A stretch of DNA of 64,000 bases from assembly GCA_902789725.1 (NCBI GenBank), contig CADAPC010000037.1, positions 27,350 to 91,349 of the forward strand, given 5' to 3'. How positions within the stretch are numbered: the stretch's first letter is position 1; each line of letters starts with the position of its first letter. Position numbers and translations under genes: made by a program. Positions 9,301-17,929 of this stretch are shown here, piece after piece. This stretch comes from an uncultured Bacteroidales bacterium. GTDB taxonomy: Bacteria > Bacteroidota > Bacteroidia > Bacteroidales > Bacteroidaceae. The notes beneath the pieces were generated by a model that saw nothing but the letters and a program-made list of their open reading frames with translations, ran no database searches and was not told the origin of the DNA.

Positions 9301-10916
9301 TGTGCATACAAGGTCACATTCTCACCCTTAAATCCATGCGTGAATCCAAGTTGATTGGGTTTGAAGGCATCCAATAAAAGGGTTAGGCTGATATCTTTCG
9401 CGGGTGAGTCCGTGTAGTCCAAAGTAGCATGAGCTTTCAAATTCTCGTCATCGATTTTTACAGTGCCTTCCACATGAGCTGAGGTGCTCTGCGCATTGAG
9501 AACGATGTTTTGGTAGTTGTAATTATTATAATGAAGACTGTATATGTCACCTGTCACTCGCCCGGTAGGAAAGGGTTTCAGTTGGTTCAAGTTCATGGTC
9601 ATGTCGAGGGCGAACGAGGTGGTGCCCCACAAGGGGGAGCCCTGCAGTTTGCCTAAATGGATGCTGTCGCCGTTGATGGTTCCCGTGAGCCAGTGCTCGG
9701 CATCAAGAGTGAGGTCGTAGCCAACATTACCCAAGCCTGTCATGAGGGTTCCATCGGAAAACAGGTCGCCCCGATGGGTGTAGCGTAGTTTTCCGCTGAA
9801 AGCCACATCGTCCATGGCCGTGAGTAATCTTTCTTGCTGATGATCGGGCATAAAGGCATTGGCCAGCGTCAGTAGCTTGGCATTGTACAGTTGCAGATCG
9901 TCGATGTTGACATCGATATTGCGAAGCTGTGGGTGCAAAGGATGCTGCATGTTGGCAGAGGCCAAGAGCTGAAGATTGTTGTCTTCGCTCTCCAAGCGGA
10001 AGTTTTTTAAGTGAATGGTTTGTTCATTACCCTCACATGTGATGGAGAAGTTTAGCTTATCGTAAAAAGTTTTCAACTTTGCATTGAGAGGCGAAAAGTC
10101 GCTTGGACAGATGTTCCCGCTCAAGGTGAAGGGAGCAAAATAGAAAGTGCTGTCTTTGGAAAAACTTCCATAGGAAAACTGGAGCGAATCCAGTTCCAGA
10201 TGGGAGTGGGGGAGCGAGAGGCTCAGGTCGGAGAGAGTGGCCTGCTGCTTGTTACCCACCAGTTTCAGTTGAGTGTCCTTCAGCAAGAGTCCTGACACAA
10301 GTTCCTTGGCTTGCAGCCTTCGGATGCCCACATTCAGAGAGTCATTGGTCAGACAACGTACCACCACGTTCATGCCACAGTCGTGCAAATGCAGATGGTT
10401 GATGTCGATGTTCCCCTCTTTCACTGGCTGCGAATGGATGTCATAGCTGATGTAAGCATGTCTCATAATGAACGAACCGATGTGTAAATTCATCTCCGAG
10501 GAATCCTCATCCTTTTCTGTTGCGAAGGCATCGATGATGAACTGGTAGTTCGGCTTGCTGGTAGATGTTTGCTTGTAGAGGGTGGCTTTGGCACCAAACA
10601 GTTGTGCTGTTCCAATATTCACATTTCCCGATAGCAACGACATCAAGTTGATGTTGGCCGAAGCACGTGCAATAGTCATCATCGGTTCACCCGATGGCTC
10701 ACACACTTTGATGTCGTTGACAATCACTCTGTTCAGCAGTCCCAAGTTGATGCTACCAATCTCCACAGGAGCTTTGAGCTGTTTCGACAAGACATCAGCT
10801 GTCCAGCTGGCCAAAGCATCTTGCATGAATGGCAAACTGAAAAGCAGCACGATGGTAGCGTAAATAGCGATGATCGTGCCCACAACGTTGACTAATATCT
10901 TCTCGAGTCGCTTCAA
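6324..10916 (-). CDS. tamB: TamB-like translocation/assembly module protein
   Basis: 1530 residues. One N-terminal membrane anchor (about 10-33) is followed by a very long region of repeating beta strands and a C-terminal DUF490/TamB domain (about 1150-1500, with LYLQDIIFRDLALQPGS and a terminal beta-signal-like stretch). AsmA/TamB proteins bridge inner and outer membrane and help assemble outer-membrane proteins or move lipids. The extreme C-terminus is unusual: a charged tail containing two similar copies of TKKEEE..(N/S)KEE. It lies 13 bases after ribH and appears co-transcribed with it. No tamA gene is in the window. Confidence 0.9.
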   Translation of the reverse strand: MKRLEKILVNVVGTIIAIYATIVLLFSLPFMQDALASWTADVLSKQLKAPVEIGSINLGLLNRVIVNDIKVCEPSGEPMMTIARASANINLMSLLSGNVNIGTAQLFGAKATLYKQTSTSKPNYQFIIDAFATEKDEDSSEMNLHIGSFIMRHAYISYDIHSQPVKEGNIDINHLHLHDCGMNVVVRCLTNDSLNVGIRRLQAKELVSGLLLKDTQLKLVGNKQQATLSDLSLSLPHSHLELDSLQFSYGSFSKDSTFYFAPFTLSGNICPSDFSPLNAKLKTFYDKLNFSITCEGNEQTIHLKNFRLESEDNNLQLLASANMQHPLHPQLRNIDVNIDDLQLYNAKLLTLANAFMPDHQQERLLTAMDDVAFSGKLRYTHRGDLFSDGTLMTGLGNVGYDLTLDAEHWLTGTINGDSIHLGKLQGSPLWGTTSFALDMTMNLNQLKPFPTGRVTGDIYSLHYNNYNYQNIVLNAQSTSAHVEGTVKIDDENLKAHATLDYTDSPAKDISLTLLLDAFKPNQLGFTHGFKGENVTLYAQANLQGTDFEHLYGHIALEDVNVMTETEQAHLNGISLDAKNRPDGKMLYMLTSDMLTGHIHGKAGLVSIAKNFGNQLALHMPILFKQVDTEPADITYELTLTDAPILHHFTDADYSIEQPVRISGNLNSTAQTMSLTMNAPCLTYNTKQYDNVAIVCRSNLDNMNVHAIASTFQESTDSDTPSSSAQLDLMADVHDNRIVSDLYLNTTGRNNITLQLLPIVQLSDSAGNMKTDIALRQSSAVINDTTWTVAPAHIALYKKNIECRNVKFYNNTNSFLAIDGKASEASSDSLVATLNKLEIQYFLSMVDFDAVRFAGKASGRVIVNKVLGGGTPDLRANLHVDNLTIQEGPLGSANINAHWDKDVEGIRVDGRMIDLYRVPDALTGREKNITGITSVNGWISPAKNDMLLSVNTLNTNASFLHGFLRGVFKEVTGYVTGPVNIIGPFNNVNIIADAVPNVNLRLRATNVPYHIEGDTIRIRPYKFDFNDISIFDRFGHESKVNGQVTHRNMKNFAYHFNADLKELLAYDETEFNSDKFLATVFTDGSLTIDGSDGHPLYVNAIVTPTRGSVFAYDAATPDAITGNTFIQFRDRDSIMAYNPHFFDHYLEDKQTEVKKDSLTIVKEAKKNYNSDIFINFDINLTPACEVKLRMDNIEDGYMRTFGNAQITAQWYNKGSFQMFGNYNISSGSYRLYLQDIIFRDLALQPGSMVEFNGNPFDANIHLICHHTINSVPLSDLTSTTAFSQNNKVKVICVLDITGKLGNMDFKFDMDIPNVNEETRQLVRSMINSEEEMNTQMIYLLGLGRFYPNEYARANGGNNSGQAVNSLLSSTLSGQINQMLSNMIGRESNWNFGSSLTTGEKGWDDLDVEGILEGRLLDERLLINGAFGYRDNALTNQTNFIGDFEVKWRLHPQGNLFVKAYNQTNDRYFTKATLNTQGIGLSWQHDFESIRKRLKDKENAISTKKEEEEMNKEETPQATKKEEEGVSKEEIP

Positions 10917-10929
10917 GCGTTCTGTTGTT

Positions 10930-11421
10930 TCAAGGGTTCAGTCTCTTCTTGAAATCCACCATCTTGATGGCTGTCACGGCACACTCGTCGCCCTTGTTGC
11001 CCAGCTTTCCGCCGGAGCGTTCTTCGGCCTGCTGCATGTCGAGAGTGGTGATAAGTCCATAGATGACAGGCACGTCCTGCACAGCGTTCAAGCGAGCAAG
11101 TCCATAGGTGACTCCCTGACATATATAGCGGTCGTGGGGAGTGTCACCTCGAATTACACATCCAATGGCAATGACAGCATCCACGCCTGTCTTTACCATC
11201 TGCGCTGCGCCATAAACCAGTTCAAAACTGCCAGGCACAGTCATCACGCTGATGTCTTCAGGGAACACACCGTTCCTCATCAGCGTCTGCTTGGCCCCAT
11301 TCAGCAGGGCAGCGGTAATGTTTTCGTTCCATTCAGCTACAACTATGCCAATTTTCATTCCTGTAGCATCGGGTACTGAATTGATGTCGTAGTCGGACAA
11401 GTTATGATTCTTTGTTGCCAT
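10930..11421 (-). CDS. ribH: 6,7-dimethyl-8-ribityllumazine synthase
   Basis: 163 residues, normal for the family. The substrate-binding PGSFELV, the [15 protein letters not shown] loop with its catalytic His, and the GLITT segment are intact. The enzyme condenses 5-amino-6-ribitylaminouracil with 3,4-dihydroxy-2-butanone 4-phosphate in riboflavin synthesis and assembles as pentamers or icosahedra. It lies between a TPR membrane protein and tamB, a common Bacteroidales arrangement. No FMN riboswitch is seen upstream. Confidence 0.96.
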   Translation of the reverse strand: MATKNHNLSDYDINSVPDATGMKIGIVVAEWNENITAALLNGAKQTLMRNGVFPEDISVMTVPGSFELVYGAAQMVKTGVDAVIAIGCVIRGDTPHDRYICQGVTYGLARLNAVQDVPVIYGLITTLDMQQAEERSGGKLGNKGDECAVTAIKMVDFKKRLNP

Positions 11422-11491
11422 AGTCTTTAAAAGTGAAAAGTGAAAAATATAAGTTACTGTTGGCGATGAAGGTGTACTATAAATAAAAATG

Positions 11492-11563
11492 AAGAATTGA
11501 AGAATTGAAGTGCCAACGTGGAGTTGCGCATAGAAACTTCAATTTTTCAATCCTTCAATTCTT
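11492..11563. repeat. Intergenic inverted repeat
   Basis: AAGAATTGAAGAATTGAAG (11492-11510) pairs imperfectly with a CTTCAATT-rich segment (11537-11563) around a loop of about 26 bases. It looks like a palindromic intergenic repeat and could act as a transcript-stabilising or attenuating hairpin between the TPR gene and ribH. Confidence 0.55.
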
Positions 11564-11586
11564 AGTCCTCAAAATACAATTGACGC

Positions 11587-12270
11587 TTATTTTGTGGCCC
11601 TTTCAATGTATTTGTCCATTTCCATCGACAATGGACTACGGAAATAGTCTTTCTTAATGCGATTGTACAATTCCACGGCTTTATCGTTCTGACCCATCGA
11701 CTCGTACAGTTCACCTGCCTGAAGTAGGAACACTGGACTCACGGCATCGTTATCGGCTGCGTCGGCGGCTTTCAGCAAAGTTTTCAGACCCTTCTCCGAG
11801 TCGCCCTTCTGCACGTAAAGGTTGCCCAATGCGGCTATTGCTGAGGGAGAAACCATCTGGTCATCCTGAGACGAGAAGTCCTCCAACATTTTGATGGCTT
11901 CGTCCACCTTGTCGGTCTTAGCATATGCCAAACCTGCATAGAGCTTGGCTATGTTAGCTGTTTTTGTTCCGCTGAATTCATCAATCACTTTCAGAAATCC
12001 CTTCATGTTGCCCTCGCCTTTGAGCGACTGCTCGTACTGCTGCTGGGCAAAAGCAGTTTGGGCACCAGCGATTGCTTTCTGAGCTTCCAGTTCCTTTCCA
12101 TTCATGTAGTTTTTGTAGAGATAGAAACCTGCTACCACCACGATGACAGCTGCGATGGCAATCGCGATTTTCTTCCAGTTCTTTTCGATGAATGCCTCTC
12201 CCTTTGAGAGTTGCACATCAAGTGCGATGGGTTCATCGGTTTTTACTTGTTGATTTTTGTTCTTTGTCAT
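11587..12270 (-). CDS. Membrane-anchored tetratricopeptide-repeat protein
   Basis: 227 residues from the ATG at 12270 (MTKNKNQQ). An upstream in-frame ATG at 12327 would add 19 atypical residues before the normal start. A charged N-terminus leads into one membrane helix (about 36-54), then TPR-like helical pairs (about 85-215: LYAGLAYAKTDKVDEAIKML, ALGNLYVQKGDSEKGLK, LQAGELYESMGQNDKAVELY). The layout resembles YfgM-type ancillary proteins of the envelope chaperone network. It is the first gene of the set that continues with ribH and tamB, so a role in envelope assembly is possible but inferred. Confidence 0.82.
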   Translation of the reverse strand: MTKNKNQQVKTDEPIALDVQLSKGEAFIEKNWKKIAIAIAAVIVVVAGFYLYKNYMNGKELEAQKAIAGAQTAFAQQQYEQSLKGEGNMKGFLKVIDEFSGTKTANIAKLYAGLAYAKTDKVDEAIKMLEDFSSQDDQMVSPSAIAALGNLYVQKGDSEKGLKTLLKAADAADNDAVSPVFLLQAGELYESMGQNDKAVELYNRIKKDYFRSPLSMEMDKYIERATK

Positions 12271-12519
12271 AATATATTTTTTTTGATTATTTTGTTCTGC
12301 ATGAATTGCTGCGATGCTGTGCCCCACTGAAATGGCCTTGCTGTGAAGGTTTCACATCCGACTAAGAGGCGAGTGGCACAAAAATCATGCAAAATTACAA
12401 CATTTTTTTTGAACAAGGAAAGCTTTTAGCGAAAAAGTTGTCATTCGTTAAGCTTTTTCTTGGAAAAGAGGAAGGAATACATGGGGGAAGGAAAGGAAGA
12501 CTCACTCCTTGCCCTGTGG

Positions 12520-13257
12520 TCATGGCCTACGGGCAATCTTGTTGGTGAGTTTGGGGTCTTTAGTGTTTTTGACGTACACCTTATGGGCACTGCCAGTGAG
12601 AGTCAGAGTTTGCGAACCCTCGTTAAGCACGGTGAGGTTGTTGACGTTGACATTCAGGTCGATGCGGGCAGAGCTGCGCGAGAAGACAGTGGCATCCTCT
12701 GCTTGGAGTTCGCCAATGTTAATGGGACCTGTATCTGATGATTGAATGCTGAAGGTAGTGCACTCCACCTTTCCTGTCTTCAGACTGCCCGTTCCAAGCA
12801 CGCCCAGCTGGAGGTCTTCCGTATGCCAAGTGGCCTGACTCTCAAAGCTGCCATTACCGCATATACTCACACATTTAAGGTCGGGGCAGGATACATACAT
12901 CTTCACGTTGCTGGTGTTCCCGTAGAAGTTGTAATCCGTGTTGCCGTCATTGCCTATGCTGACAGTCAGCAAGTTGCTGTCGAAGTCTGTGTGCAGAAAG
13001 TTGAGCGTACTGCTGTCGCCTTCCACTTCAACTTTGAAGTTGCCTTGGGTGTAGATGATGTCGATGCTCCCCAGATTGGTGATGTAGCTAAAATCCTGTG
13101 GTATGCTGATGCTCCTCTTGACGATATTCCTCTTCTTGGCACTTTGAACAGGCTGCTCGGCAGAGTTGCTGACAGGCTGGTCTTGCGGAGAAGGGGCGTT
13201 GTGGCAAGCCTCAAGCAGGAGCAAGGCTGATAGAATGGTGAAATAGACGCATTTCAT
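12520..13257 (-). CDS. Head-GIN-domain (DUF2807) lipoprotein
   Basis: 245 residues from the ATG at 13257; the frame runs further upstream, but this ATG alone gives a proper lipoprotein signal (MKCVYFTILSALLLLEAC, lipid-modified Cys at about residue 18). The mature part is a repetitive beta-helix-like region with the short N/G/S-rich turns seen in head-GIN (putative auto-transporter adhesin) proteins, common as surface or periplasmic lipoproteins in Bacteroidetes. Function is unknown. A TAACTTTG -7 element on the minus strand (13291-13298) lies 34-41 bases before the start, but I see no good -33 box. Confidence 0.75.
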   Translation of the reverse strand: MKCVYFTILSALLLLEACHNAPSPQDQPVSNSAEQPVQSAKKRNIVKRSISIPQDFSYITNLGSIDIIYTQGNFKVEVEGDSSTLNFLHTDFDSNLLTVSIGNDGNTDYNFYGNTSNVKMYVSCPDLKCVSICGNGSFESQATWHTEDLQLGVLGTGSLKTGKVECTTFSIQSSDTGPINIGELQAEDATVFSRSSARIDLNVNVNNLTVLNEGSQTLTLTGSAHKVYVKNTKDPKLTNKIARRP

Positions 13258-13348
13258 AAAATAATAAATATGTATTTTTTTTGTCAGCCACAAAGTTACA
13301 GACTTTTTTTTACTTTCACTCATAAGTGCAAAGAAAAATAAGTTTTCC

Positions 13349-13380
13349 TTTGGCACTTCGTAGTTTTTTCCGTAACTTTG
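13349..13380 (+). promoter_or_regulatory. Promoter of slyD-aroC-ssb
   Basis: TTTG (13349-13352), a 20-base spacer and TAACTTTG (13373-13380) match the Bacteroidetes housekeeping promoter fully. The predicted start is near 13386, leaving a leader of about 30 bases. Confidence 0.85.
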
Positions 13381-13414
13381 CAACTTCAACACGAAATTCA
13401 AAACCATAATTTAT

Positions 13415-13996
13415 ATGAAAGTTGACAACAAATACGTAACTGTAGCGTATAAACTCTACACAATTGAAGATGGAGAAGAGGATGAGGAACCAGCCGAAGT
13501 GGCCAACCGACGTCACCCCTTCTTTTTCATTACAGGCCTTAACCTGGTGCTCAACCAATTTGAAGAGCACATTGCTCCTCTGCAGCGAGGCGATGAATTT
13601 GATTTCATCATTCCTTGCAAGGATGCTTACGGGGAGTTTAACGACGAACTGATGTTCGACGTGCCGCAAAGTGTGTTCATGATTGACGGAAAAATCGATT
13701 TCAACTACATCCACGAGGGTGCTGTTGTGCCCATGATGGGGGAGAATGGAAGCCGTTTCAACGCTACCATCATTGAGATAAAGCCAGACGCTGTCACCAT
13801 CGACCTGAATCACCCACGTGCCGGACAAGACCTTCACTTTGTGGGTCATGTGATTGATTCGCGCTCTGCCACCAATGAGGAGATATCCGAAATGCTGACA
13901 AGTTCGAGCGAGTGTGCCGGATGTGGCGGCGACTGCGGAGGTGGATGTTGCGGCAGTAACGGAGGTGGCTGCGGAGGCAGCGGATGTTGCTCTTGA
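13415..13996 (+). CDS. slyD: SlyD-like FKBP-type peptidyl-prolyl isomerase
   Basis: 193 residues. The N-terminal FKBP fold with an inserted-flap (IF) domain reads like SlyD: YKLYTIEDGE, GLNLVLNQFEEHI, F.IPCKDAYGEF, DLNHPRAGQDLHF. The last ~32 residues are rich in Cys and Gly (CAGCGGDCGG, GCCGSNGGGCGG) and form a metal-binding tail comparable in position to the His-rich tail of E. coli SlyD. It should act as a cytoplasmic foldase and metal (possibly Ni/Zn) chaperone. It is 17 bases upstream of aroC. The cysteine-only tail with almost no His is the notable difference. Confidence 0.9.
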   Translation: MKVDNKYVTVAYKLYTIEDGEEDEEPAEVANRRHPFFFITGLNLVLNQFEEHIAPLQRGDEFDFIIPCKDAYGEFNDELMFDVPQSVFMIDGKIDFNYIHEGAVVPMMGENGSRFNATIIEIKPDAVTIDLNHPRAGQDLHFVGHVIDSRSATNEEISEMLTSSSECAGCGGDCGGGCCGSNGGGCGGSGCCS

Positions 13997-14013
13997 GTAC
14001 ACACACATAGAAT

Positions 14014-15090
14014 ATGAGAAATACATTTGGACATATCTTCACGCTGACCACCTTCGGCGAAAGTCATGGAGCTGCCATCGGAGGTGTGGTGGATGGCATG
14101 CCGGCGGGCATCCAAATAGATGTTGATTTCATTCAGAAAGAGCTGAACCGTCGCCGGCCAGGACAGAGCCGCCTCACTACAGGACGCCAGGAAGGCGATG
14201 TTGTGGAACTGCTCTCGGGTGTGTTTGAGGGCCGAAGCACGGGATGCCCCATCGGGTTTGTGGTCAGAAACACCAACCAGCACTCGGGCGATTATGAGAA
14301 TGTGCGCAATGTTTTTCGCCCCTCACATGCAGACTTCACTTATACTCAGAAATATGGCATACGCGATCATCGCGGTGGTGGACGTTCCTCTGCACGCGAA
14401 ACCATCTCTCGCTGTGTGGGCGGTGCTTTGGCTAAATTGGCCTTGATGCAGCTGGGCATTGAGGTGGTGGCTTACACCTCGCAAGTGGGCAACATAGCCA
14501 TTGACAGAGATTATCGCAAATTCGACTTTGCGCTGATAGAGCAAAATCCCGTGCGTTGTCCCGACGAGGAGATGGCGAAAAAGATGGAGCAATTGATTCT
14601 GGATGTGAAAGCTGAAGGCGACACAATAGGAGGTGTCATCAGCTGTGTGGTGAAGGGATGTCCCACTGGTTTGGGCGAACCCGCTTTTTCCAAGTTGCAT
14701 GCCGAACTTGGTGCCGCCATGATGGGCATCAATGCCGTGAAAGGGTTTGAATATGGCGAAGGCTTCGCTGGAGCAGGGCAGAGAGGCTCAGAGCAGAACG
14801 ACATCTTCTGGTGTGACCATGGAGCCATCAGCACTCGTACCAACCATTCGGGTGGCATACAAGGAGGCATTTCCAACGGGCAGGACATCTATTTCCGAGT
14901 CCTCTTCAAGCCTGTGGCCACCCAGCTGCGCCCTCAACCCACGGTGAATCAGAAAGGCGAAGAGATTACTCTCGAAGTGAAAGGTCGCCACGACCCCTGC
15001 GTGTTGCCCCGTGCGGTGCCTGTGGTGGAAGCGATGGCAGCCATGACCATTCTTGACCATTATTTACTTAACAAAACAGTCAGACTATGA
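14014..15090 (+). CDS. aroC: Chorismate synthase
   Basis: 358 residues, typical length. Family signatures are present: [16 protein letters not shown] at the N-terminus (His17 of the FMN/EPSP site), [13 protein letters not shown], the [11 protein letters not shown] loop and the late [18 protein letters not shown]. It makes chorismate from EPSP using reduced FMN and so feeds the nearby trp operon. It overlaps ssb by four bases (ATGA), so the two are translationally coupled. Confidence 0.97.
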   Translation: MRNTFGHIFTLTTFGESHGAAIGGVVDGMPAGIQIDVDFIQKELNRRRPGQSRLTTGRQEGDVVELLSGVFEGRSTGCPIGFVVRNTNQHSGDYENVRNVFRPSHADFTYTQKYGIRDHRGGGRSSARETISRCVGGALAKLALMQLGIEVVAYTSQVGNIAIDRDYRKFDFALIEQNPVRCPDEEMAKKMEQLILDVKAEGDTIGGVISCVVKGCPTGLGEPAFSKLHAELGAAMMGINAVKGFEYGEGFAGAGQRGSEQNDIFWCDHGAISTRTNHSGGIQGGISNGQDIYFRVLFKPVATQLRPQPTVNQKGEEITLEVKGRHDPCVLPRAVPVVEAMAAMTILDHYLLNKTVRL

Positions 15091-15506
15091 ATAAGGTAAT
15101 GTTGATTGGCAACGTGGGGCAAGACCCACAGGTGAAATATCTTGACCAGGGAGTTTGTGTGGCTCAGGTAAGAATTGCCACCACCGAGCGCGGCTACACG
15201 ATGCAGAATGGCACGCAGGTGCCAGAAAGGACGGAGTGGCATAACTGCATCTTTTGGCGCAAGCAGGCCGAGACGGTTGACAAATATGTACATAAAGGCG
15301 ACAAACTCTATGTGGAGGGAAAAATTCAGAGCCGCGACTGGACAGACCGTCAGGGCATCAGTCGCAGGTCGGTGGACATCATTGTCGAAAACATGGAGAT
15401 GCTCTCACCCAAGTCCTCCACTTCTACTGCACCTCCATCGCCTACTCAGCCCACCACGCCACCTGCAGCAACCCCGTCAGGCGAGAAAGAGCCATATCCA
15501 TTTTAG
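15087..15506 (+). CDS. ssb: Single-stranded DNA-binding protein
   Basis: 139 residues. An OB-fold (about 1-105: [51 protein letters not shown]) is followed by a Ser/Thr/Pro-rich linker and an acidic-hydrophobic tip ending YPF, which recruits replication and repair partners. Its start overlaps the aroC stop. Bacteroidales genomes often carry more than one ssb; this copy has a normal tail. Confidence 0.93.
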   Translation: MNKVMLIGNVGQDPQVKYLDQGVCVAQVRIATTERGYTMQNGTQVPERTEWHNCIFWRKQAETVDKYVHKGDKLYVEGKIQSRDWTDRQGISRRSVDIIVENMEMLSPKSSTSTAPPSPTQPTTPPAATPSGEKEPYPF

Positions 15507-15552
15507 AATTAAGAGTTAAGAAACTTTCTTATTTGCAGAATTAAATACAGAT

Positions 15553-16311
15553 ATGAAACCTACAATCATTGCTGGTCCGTGTGTGATTGAGTCGATGGAA
15601 TGCCTTGAAGAGGTGGCGCAAGAGTTAGTGCGGCTCAATGAAAAGCATGGATTGGACATCATCTTCAAGTCTTCATTCGACAAGGCAAACCGGACAAGCA
15701 TTCATTCTTATCGTGGTCCCGGATTAGAGAAAGGCATGCAGATGCTTGCCGACATCAAGGAAAAATACGGCCTCCGCATCCTGACCGACATTCATGAGAG
15801 TTATCAGGCCAACCCTGTGGGCGAGGTGGCCGATGTGCTGCAAATTCCGGCTTTCCTCTGCCGACAAACCGATTTGCTGGTGGCTGCGGCTCATACGGGT
15901 CGCATTGTCAACATCAAGAAAGCGCAGTTCCTTTCGGGCTTAGACATGGAGTTTCCCGTACAGAAAGTGCGCGAGAGCGGTAATGACAACGTGTGGCTTA
16001 CGGAACGTGGAAACATCTATGGCTACAACAACCTTGCCGTGGATTTCCGCAACATTGCAGATATGCACCGCTTCACCGACACCGTCATCATGGATTGCAC
16101 CCATTCCGTGCAGCGTCCTGGTGCCGCAGGAGGCAAAACGGGAGGAAACCGCGAATTTGTTCCTGCCATGGCTTTGGCGGCCAAGGCTTTTGGTGCCAAT
16201 GGCTTTTTCTTCGAAGTGCATCCCGACCCCGACAAAGCTCTCTCCGACGGTCCCAACATGCTTTACCTGAACGACTTGGACAGGGTGGTGGCCAGTCTTT
16301 TAATGAATTGA
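15553..16311 (+). CDS. kdsA: 3-deoxy-8-phosphooctulonate (KDO-8-P) synthase
   Basis: 252 residues, slightly shorter at the N-terminus than the E. coli enzyme. IIAGPCVIES, FKSSFDKANR, ILTDIHE, NIKKAQFL, and the metal/active-site stretch MDCTHSVQRPGAAGGKTGGN are intact. It condenses phosphoenolpyruvate with arabinose 5-phosphate for lipopolysaccharide core synthesis. The start at 15553 gives the normal beginning (MKPTIIAGPC). It follows ssb by 46 bases and probably shares the slyD-aroC-ssb transcript. Confidence 0.95.
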   Translation: MKPTIIAGPCVIESMECLEEVAQELVRLNEKHGLDIIFKSSFDKANRTSIHSYRGPGLEKGMQMLADIKEKYGLRILTDIHESYQANPVGEVADVLQIPAFLCRQTDLLVAAAHTGRIVNIKKAQFLSGLDMEFPVQKVRESGNDNVWLTERGNIYGYNNLAVDFRNIADMHRFTDTVIMDCTHSVQRPGAAGGKTGGNREFVPAMALAAKAFGANGFFFEVHPDPDKALSDGPNMLYLNDLDRVVASLLMN

Positions 16312-16337
16312 GTTAATTGTTTTTTGTGTCTATATAA

Positions 16338-16458
16338 AGGTATGTTCTAATAATTACTAAATCTGAGATGATTATCTTCCATTGTTTTTGTTGCTTTTGG
16401 GCATCTTTGGGCTTAATCCCTTGGGCCATAATTGAAAGCTAATTTTTAGAACATACCT
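16338..16458. mobile_element. MITE-like element with 19-bp terminal inverted repeats
   Basis: AGGTATGTTCTAATAATTA (16338-16356) is repeated in inverted form as TAATTTTTAGAACATACCT (16440-16458) with one mismatch. The 121-bp interior has no frame. The small size, long TIRs and intergenic position fit a non-autonomous transposable element. No clear target duplication is visible, and no transposase with such ends lies in the window. Confidence 0.65.
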
Positions 16459-16463
16459 AAAGT

Positions 16464-16509
16464 GAAATGGTGTATGCTCTGTGAAGAACGTACACCATTT
16501 CCATTTTTC
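16464..16509. terminator. Terminator between kdsA and trpA
   Basis: AAATGGTGTA (16465-16474) and TACACCATTT (16491-16500) form a 10-bp stem with a 16-base loop. A short T-run (16504-16508) follows on the plus side. It sits between convergent genes and may serve both, though the U-tract is weak on the trp side. Confidence 0.6.
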
Positions 16510-16523
16510 ATGCGACAAGAACG

Positions 16524-17312
16524 TTACTGCTCCAGTGCTTTGAGCAGACAATCCATAGCTTGTGCGGCATCGCCAGTCTCTTCAAGAAGGCTTACGAATT
16601 TGCTTCCAATAATGGCTCCAGAGGCATTTCGCTGTGCAGCTTGGAGTGTCTGTTGGTTGCTGATGCCAAAGCCAATCATGCGTGGGTGTTTAAGATTCAT
16701 GGCGTTGATGCGCGAGAAGTAAGCTTGTTTGGCATCGTTGAACTCCTTCTGTGCACCCGTGATGGCTGCCGACGAGACCATGTAGATGAAGCCATCCGTG
16801 TGTTCATCAATAAAGCGGATGCGTTCGTCGCTTGTCTCTGGTGTGATGAGCATGATGATGCGGATGTCATGCCGATCGGCAATGGGTTTATAATCTTCCA
16901 GATAATCCTTGAAAGGGAGATCGGGAATGATGACTCCGTCAATGCCCACTTCCACACATTGCTGGCAGAATTTCTCGAAGCCAAACTGCATGATGGGGTT
17001 CAGATAGCCCATCAGGACGAGCGGGATTTGTACACCGTCGGTAGAGTCTTCACCTCTGATGCCTCGAAGTTGAGCGAAGAGTGTTTTGAGTGTCATGCCG
17101 TTTTGTAGTGCTTTAGTGGCAGCGTCCTGTATGACAGGGCCGTCGGCCATGGGGTCGGAGAAGGGGATGCCCACCTCAATCATATCCACCCCCTTTTGTT
17201 CAAGTGTCCTGATGGTGCTGGGAGTTCCCTCCAGCGTAGGATGCCCTGCACAAAAGTAGATTGACAAGATGTTCTCGCGTTTTGTGGCGAAGAGTTTGTT
17301 AATTCTGTTCAT
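16524..17312 (-). CDS. trpA: Tryptophan synthase alpha subunit
   Basis: 262 residues. VDMIEVGIPFSDPMADGPVIQDA contains the catalytic Glu and the substrate loop; GVIIPDLPF and VSSAAITGAQ carry the second catalytic Asp and the flexible loop. It splits indole-3-glycerol phosphate to indole for TrpB. It is the last gene of the trp operon and overlaps trpF by four bases. In this operon order it is far from trpB, which comes first. Confidence 0.96.
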   Translation of the reverse strand: MNRINKLFATKRENILSIYFCAGHPTLEGTPSTIRTLEQKGVDMIEVGIPFSDPMADGPVIQDAATKALQNGMTLKTLFAQLRGIRGEDSTDGVQIPLVLMGYLNPIMQFGFEKFCQQCVEVGIDGVIIPDLPFKDYLEDYKPIADRHDIRIIMLITPETSDERIRFIDEHTDGFIYMVSSAAITGAQKEFNDAKQAYFSRINAMNLKHPRMIGFGISNQQTLQAAQRNASGAIIGSKFVSLLEETGDAAQAMDCLLKALEQ

Positions 17313-17929
17313 TGCTTTATTTGTTTTAAGAATTTATCAATCAATGTTATATCTTTCAGAGCGGGAGCTATCTCGAACCGTGAGTTAAGATCTATGCCCA
17401 CAAAGCGAGGGTGGTGGAAGGCCTTCACCCGTCCAGCATCATCGGCTCCGATGCCGCCCGTGATAAGAAAGGGAGTCTGCCCCTCGTAATGGTGCAAGAT
17501 ATCCCAGTCGAACTGCTTTCCACTGCCTCCATAGCTGTTACACTTAGTTTCGAAAAGGAAATAGTCCACCACTCCCTCGTAGGGAAGTGCCGTGTCAAGG
17601 TCTGTCTTCGAGGCAACCTGTATCATCTTGACAATATTTACCGTGTTGTCCATTGCGGCGCGAAGCAATTGGCAGTAGCAAGGCGATTCGTTGCCGTGCA
17701 GTTGCAAAAGGTCAAAGCGGAAGTCCTTCATCTTCTGGCAGATATTTTCGATAGTAGCATTCACAAACACACCCACTCTTCGGCAATGTTCCGGCAGGTA
17801 GGTGGGCACCAGGTTGACGTTACGGCTGCTTTTGTCGAAAAAGATGAAGCCCATCCAATCCACATTGCCCAAAGCGTCTATCTGGCGGATGTTTTCTGCA
17901 TCCCTCATTCCACACACTTTCACAATCAT
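17309..17929 (-). CDS. trpF: Phosphoribosylanthranilate isomerase
   Basis: 206 residues, typical. VKVCGMRDAENI at the N-terminus holds the catalytic Cys; QLHGNESP, FLITGGIGADD and VGIDLNSRFE give the phosphate-binding and catalytic Asp segments. It converts N-(5-phosphoribosyl)anthranilate to CdRP. Start and stop codons overlap trpC and trpA by four bases each, so translation is coupled on both sides. Confidence 0.95.
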   Translation of the reverse strand: MIVKVCGMRDAENIRQIDALGNVDWMGFIFFDKSSRNVNLVPTYLPEHCRRVGVFVNATIENICQKMKDFRFDLLQLHGNESPCYCQLLRAAMDNTVNIVKMIQVASKTDLDTALPYEGVVDYFLFETKCNSYGGSGKQFDWDILHHYEGQTPFLITGGIGADDAGRVKAFHHPRFVGIDLNSRFEIAPALKDITLIDKFLKQIKQ

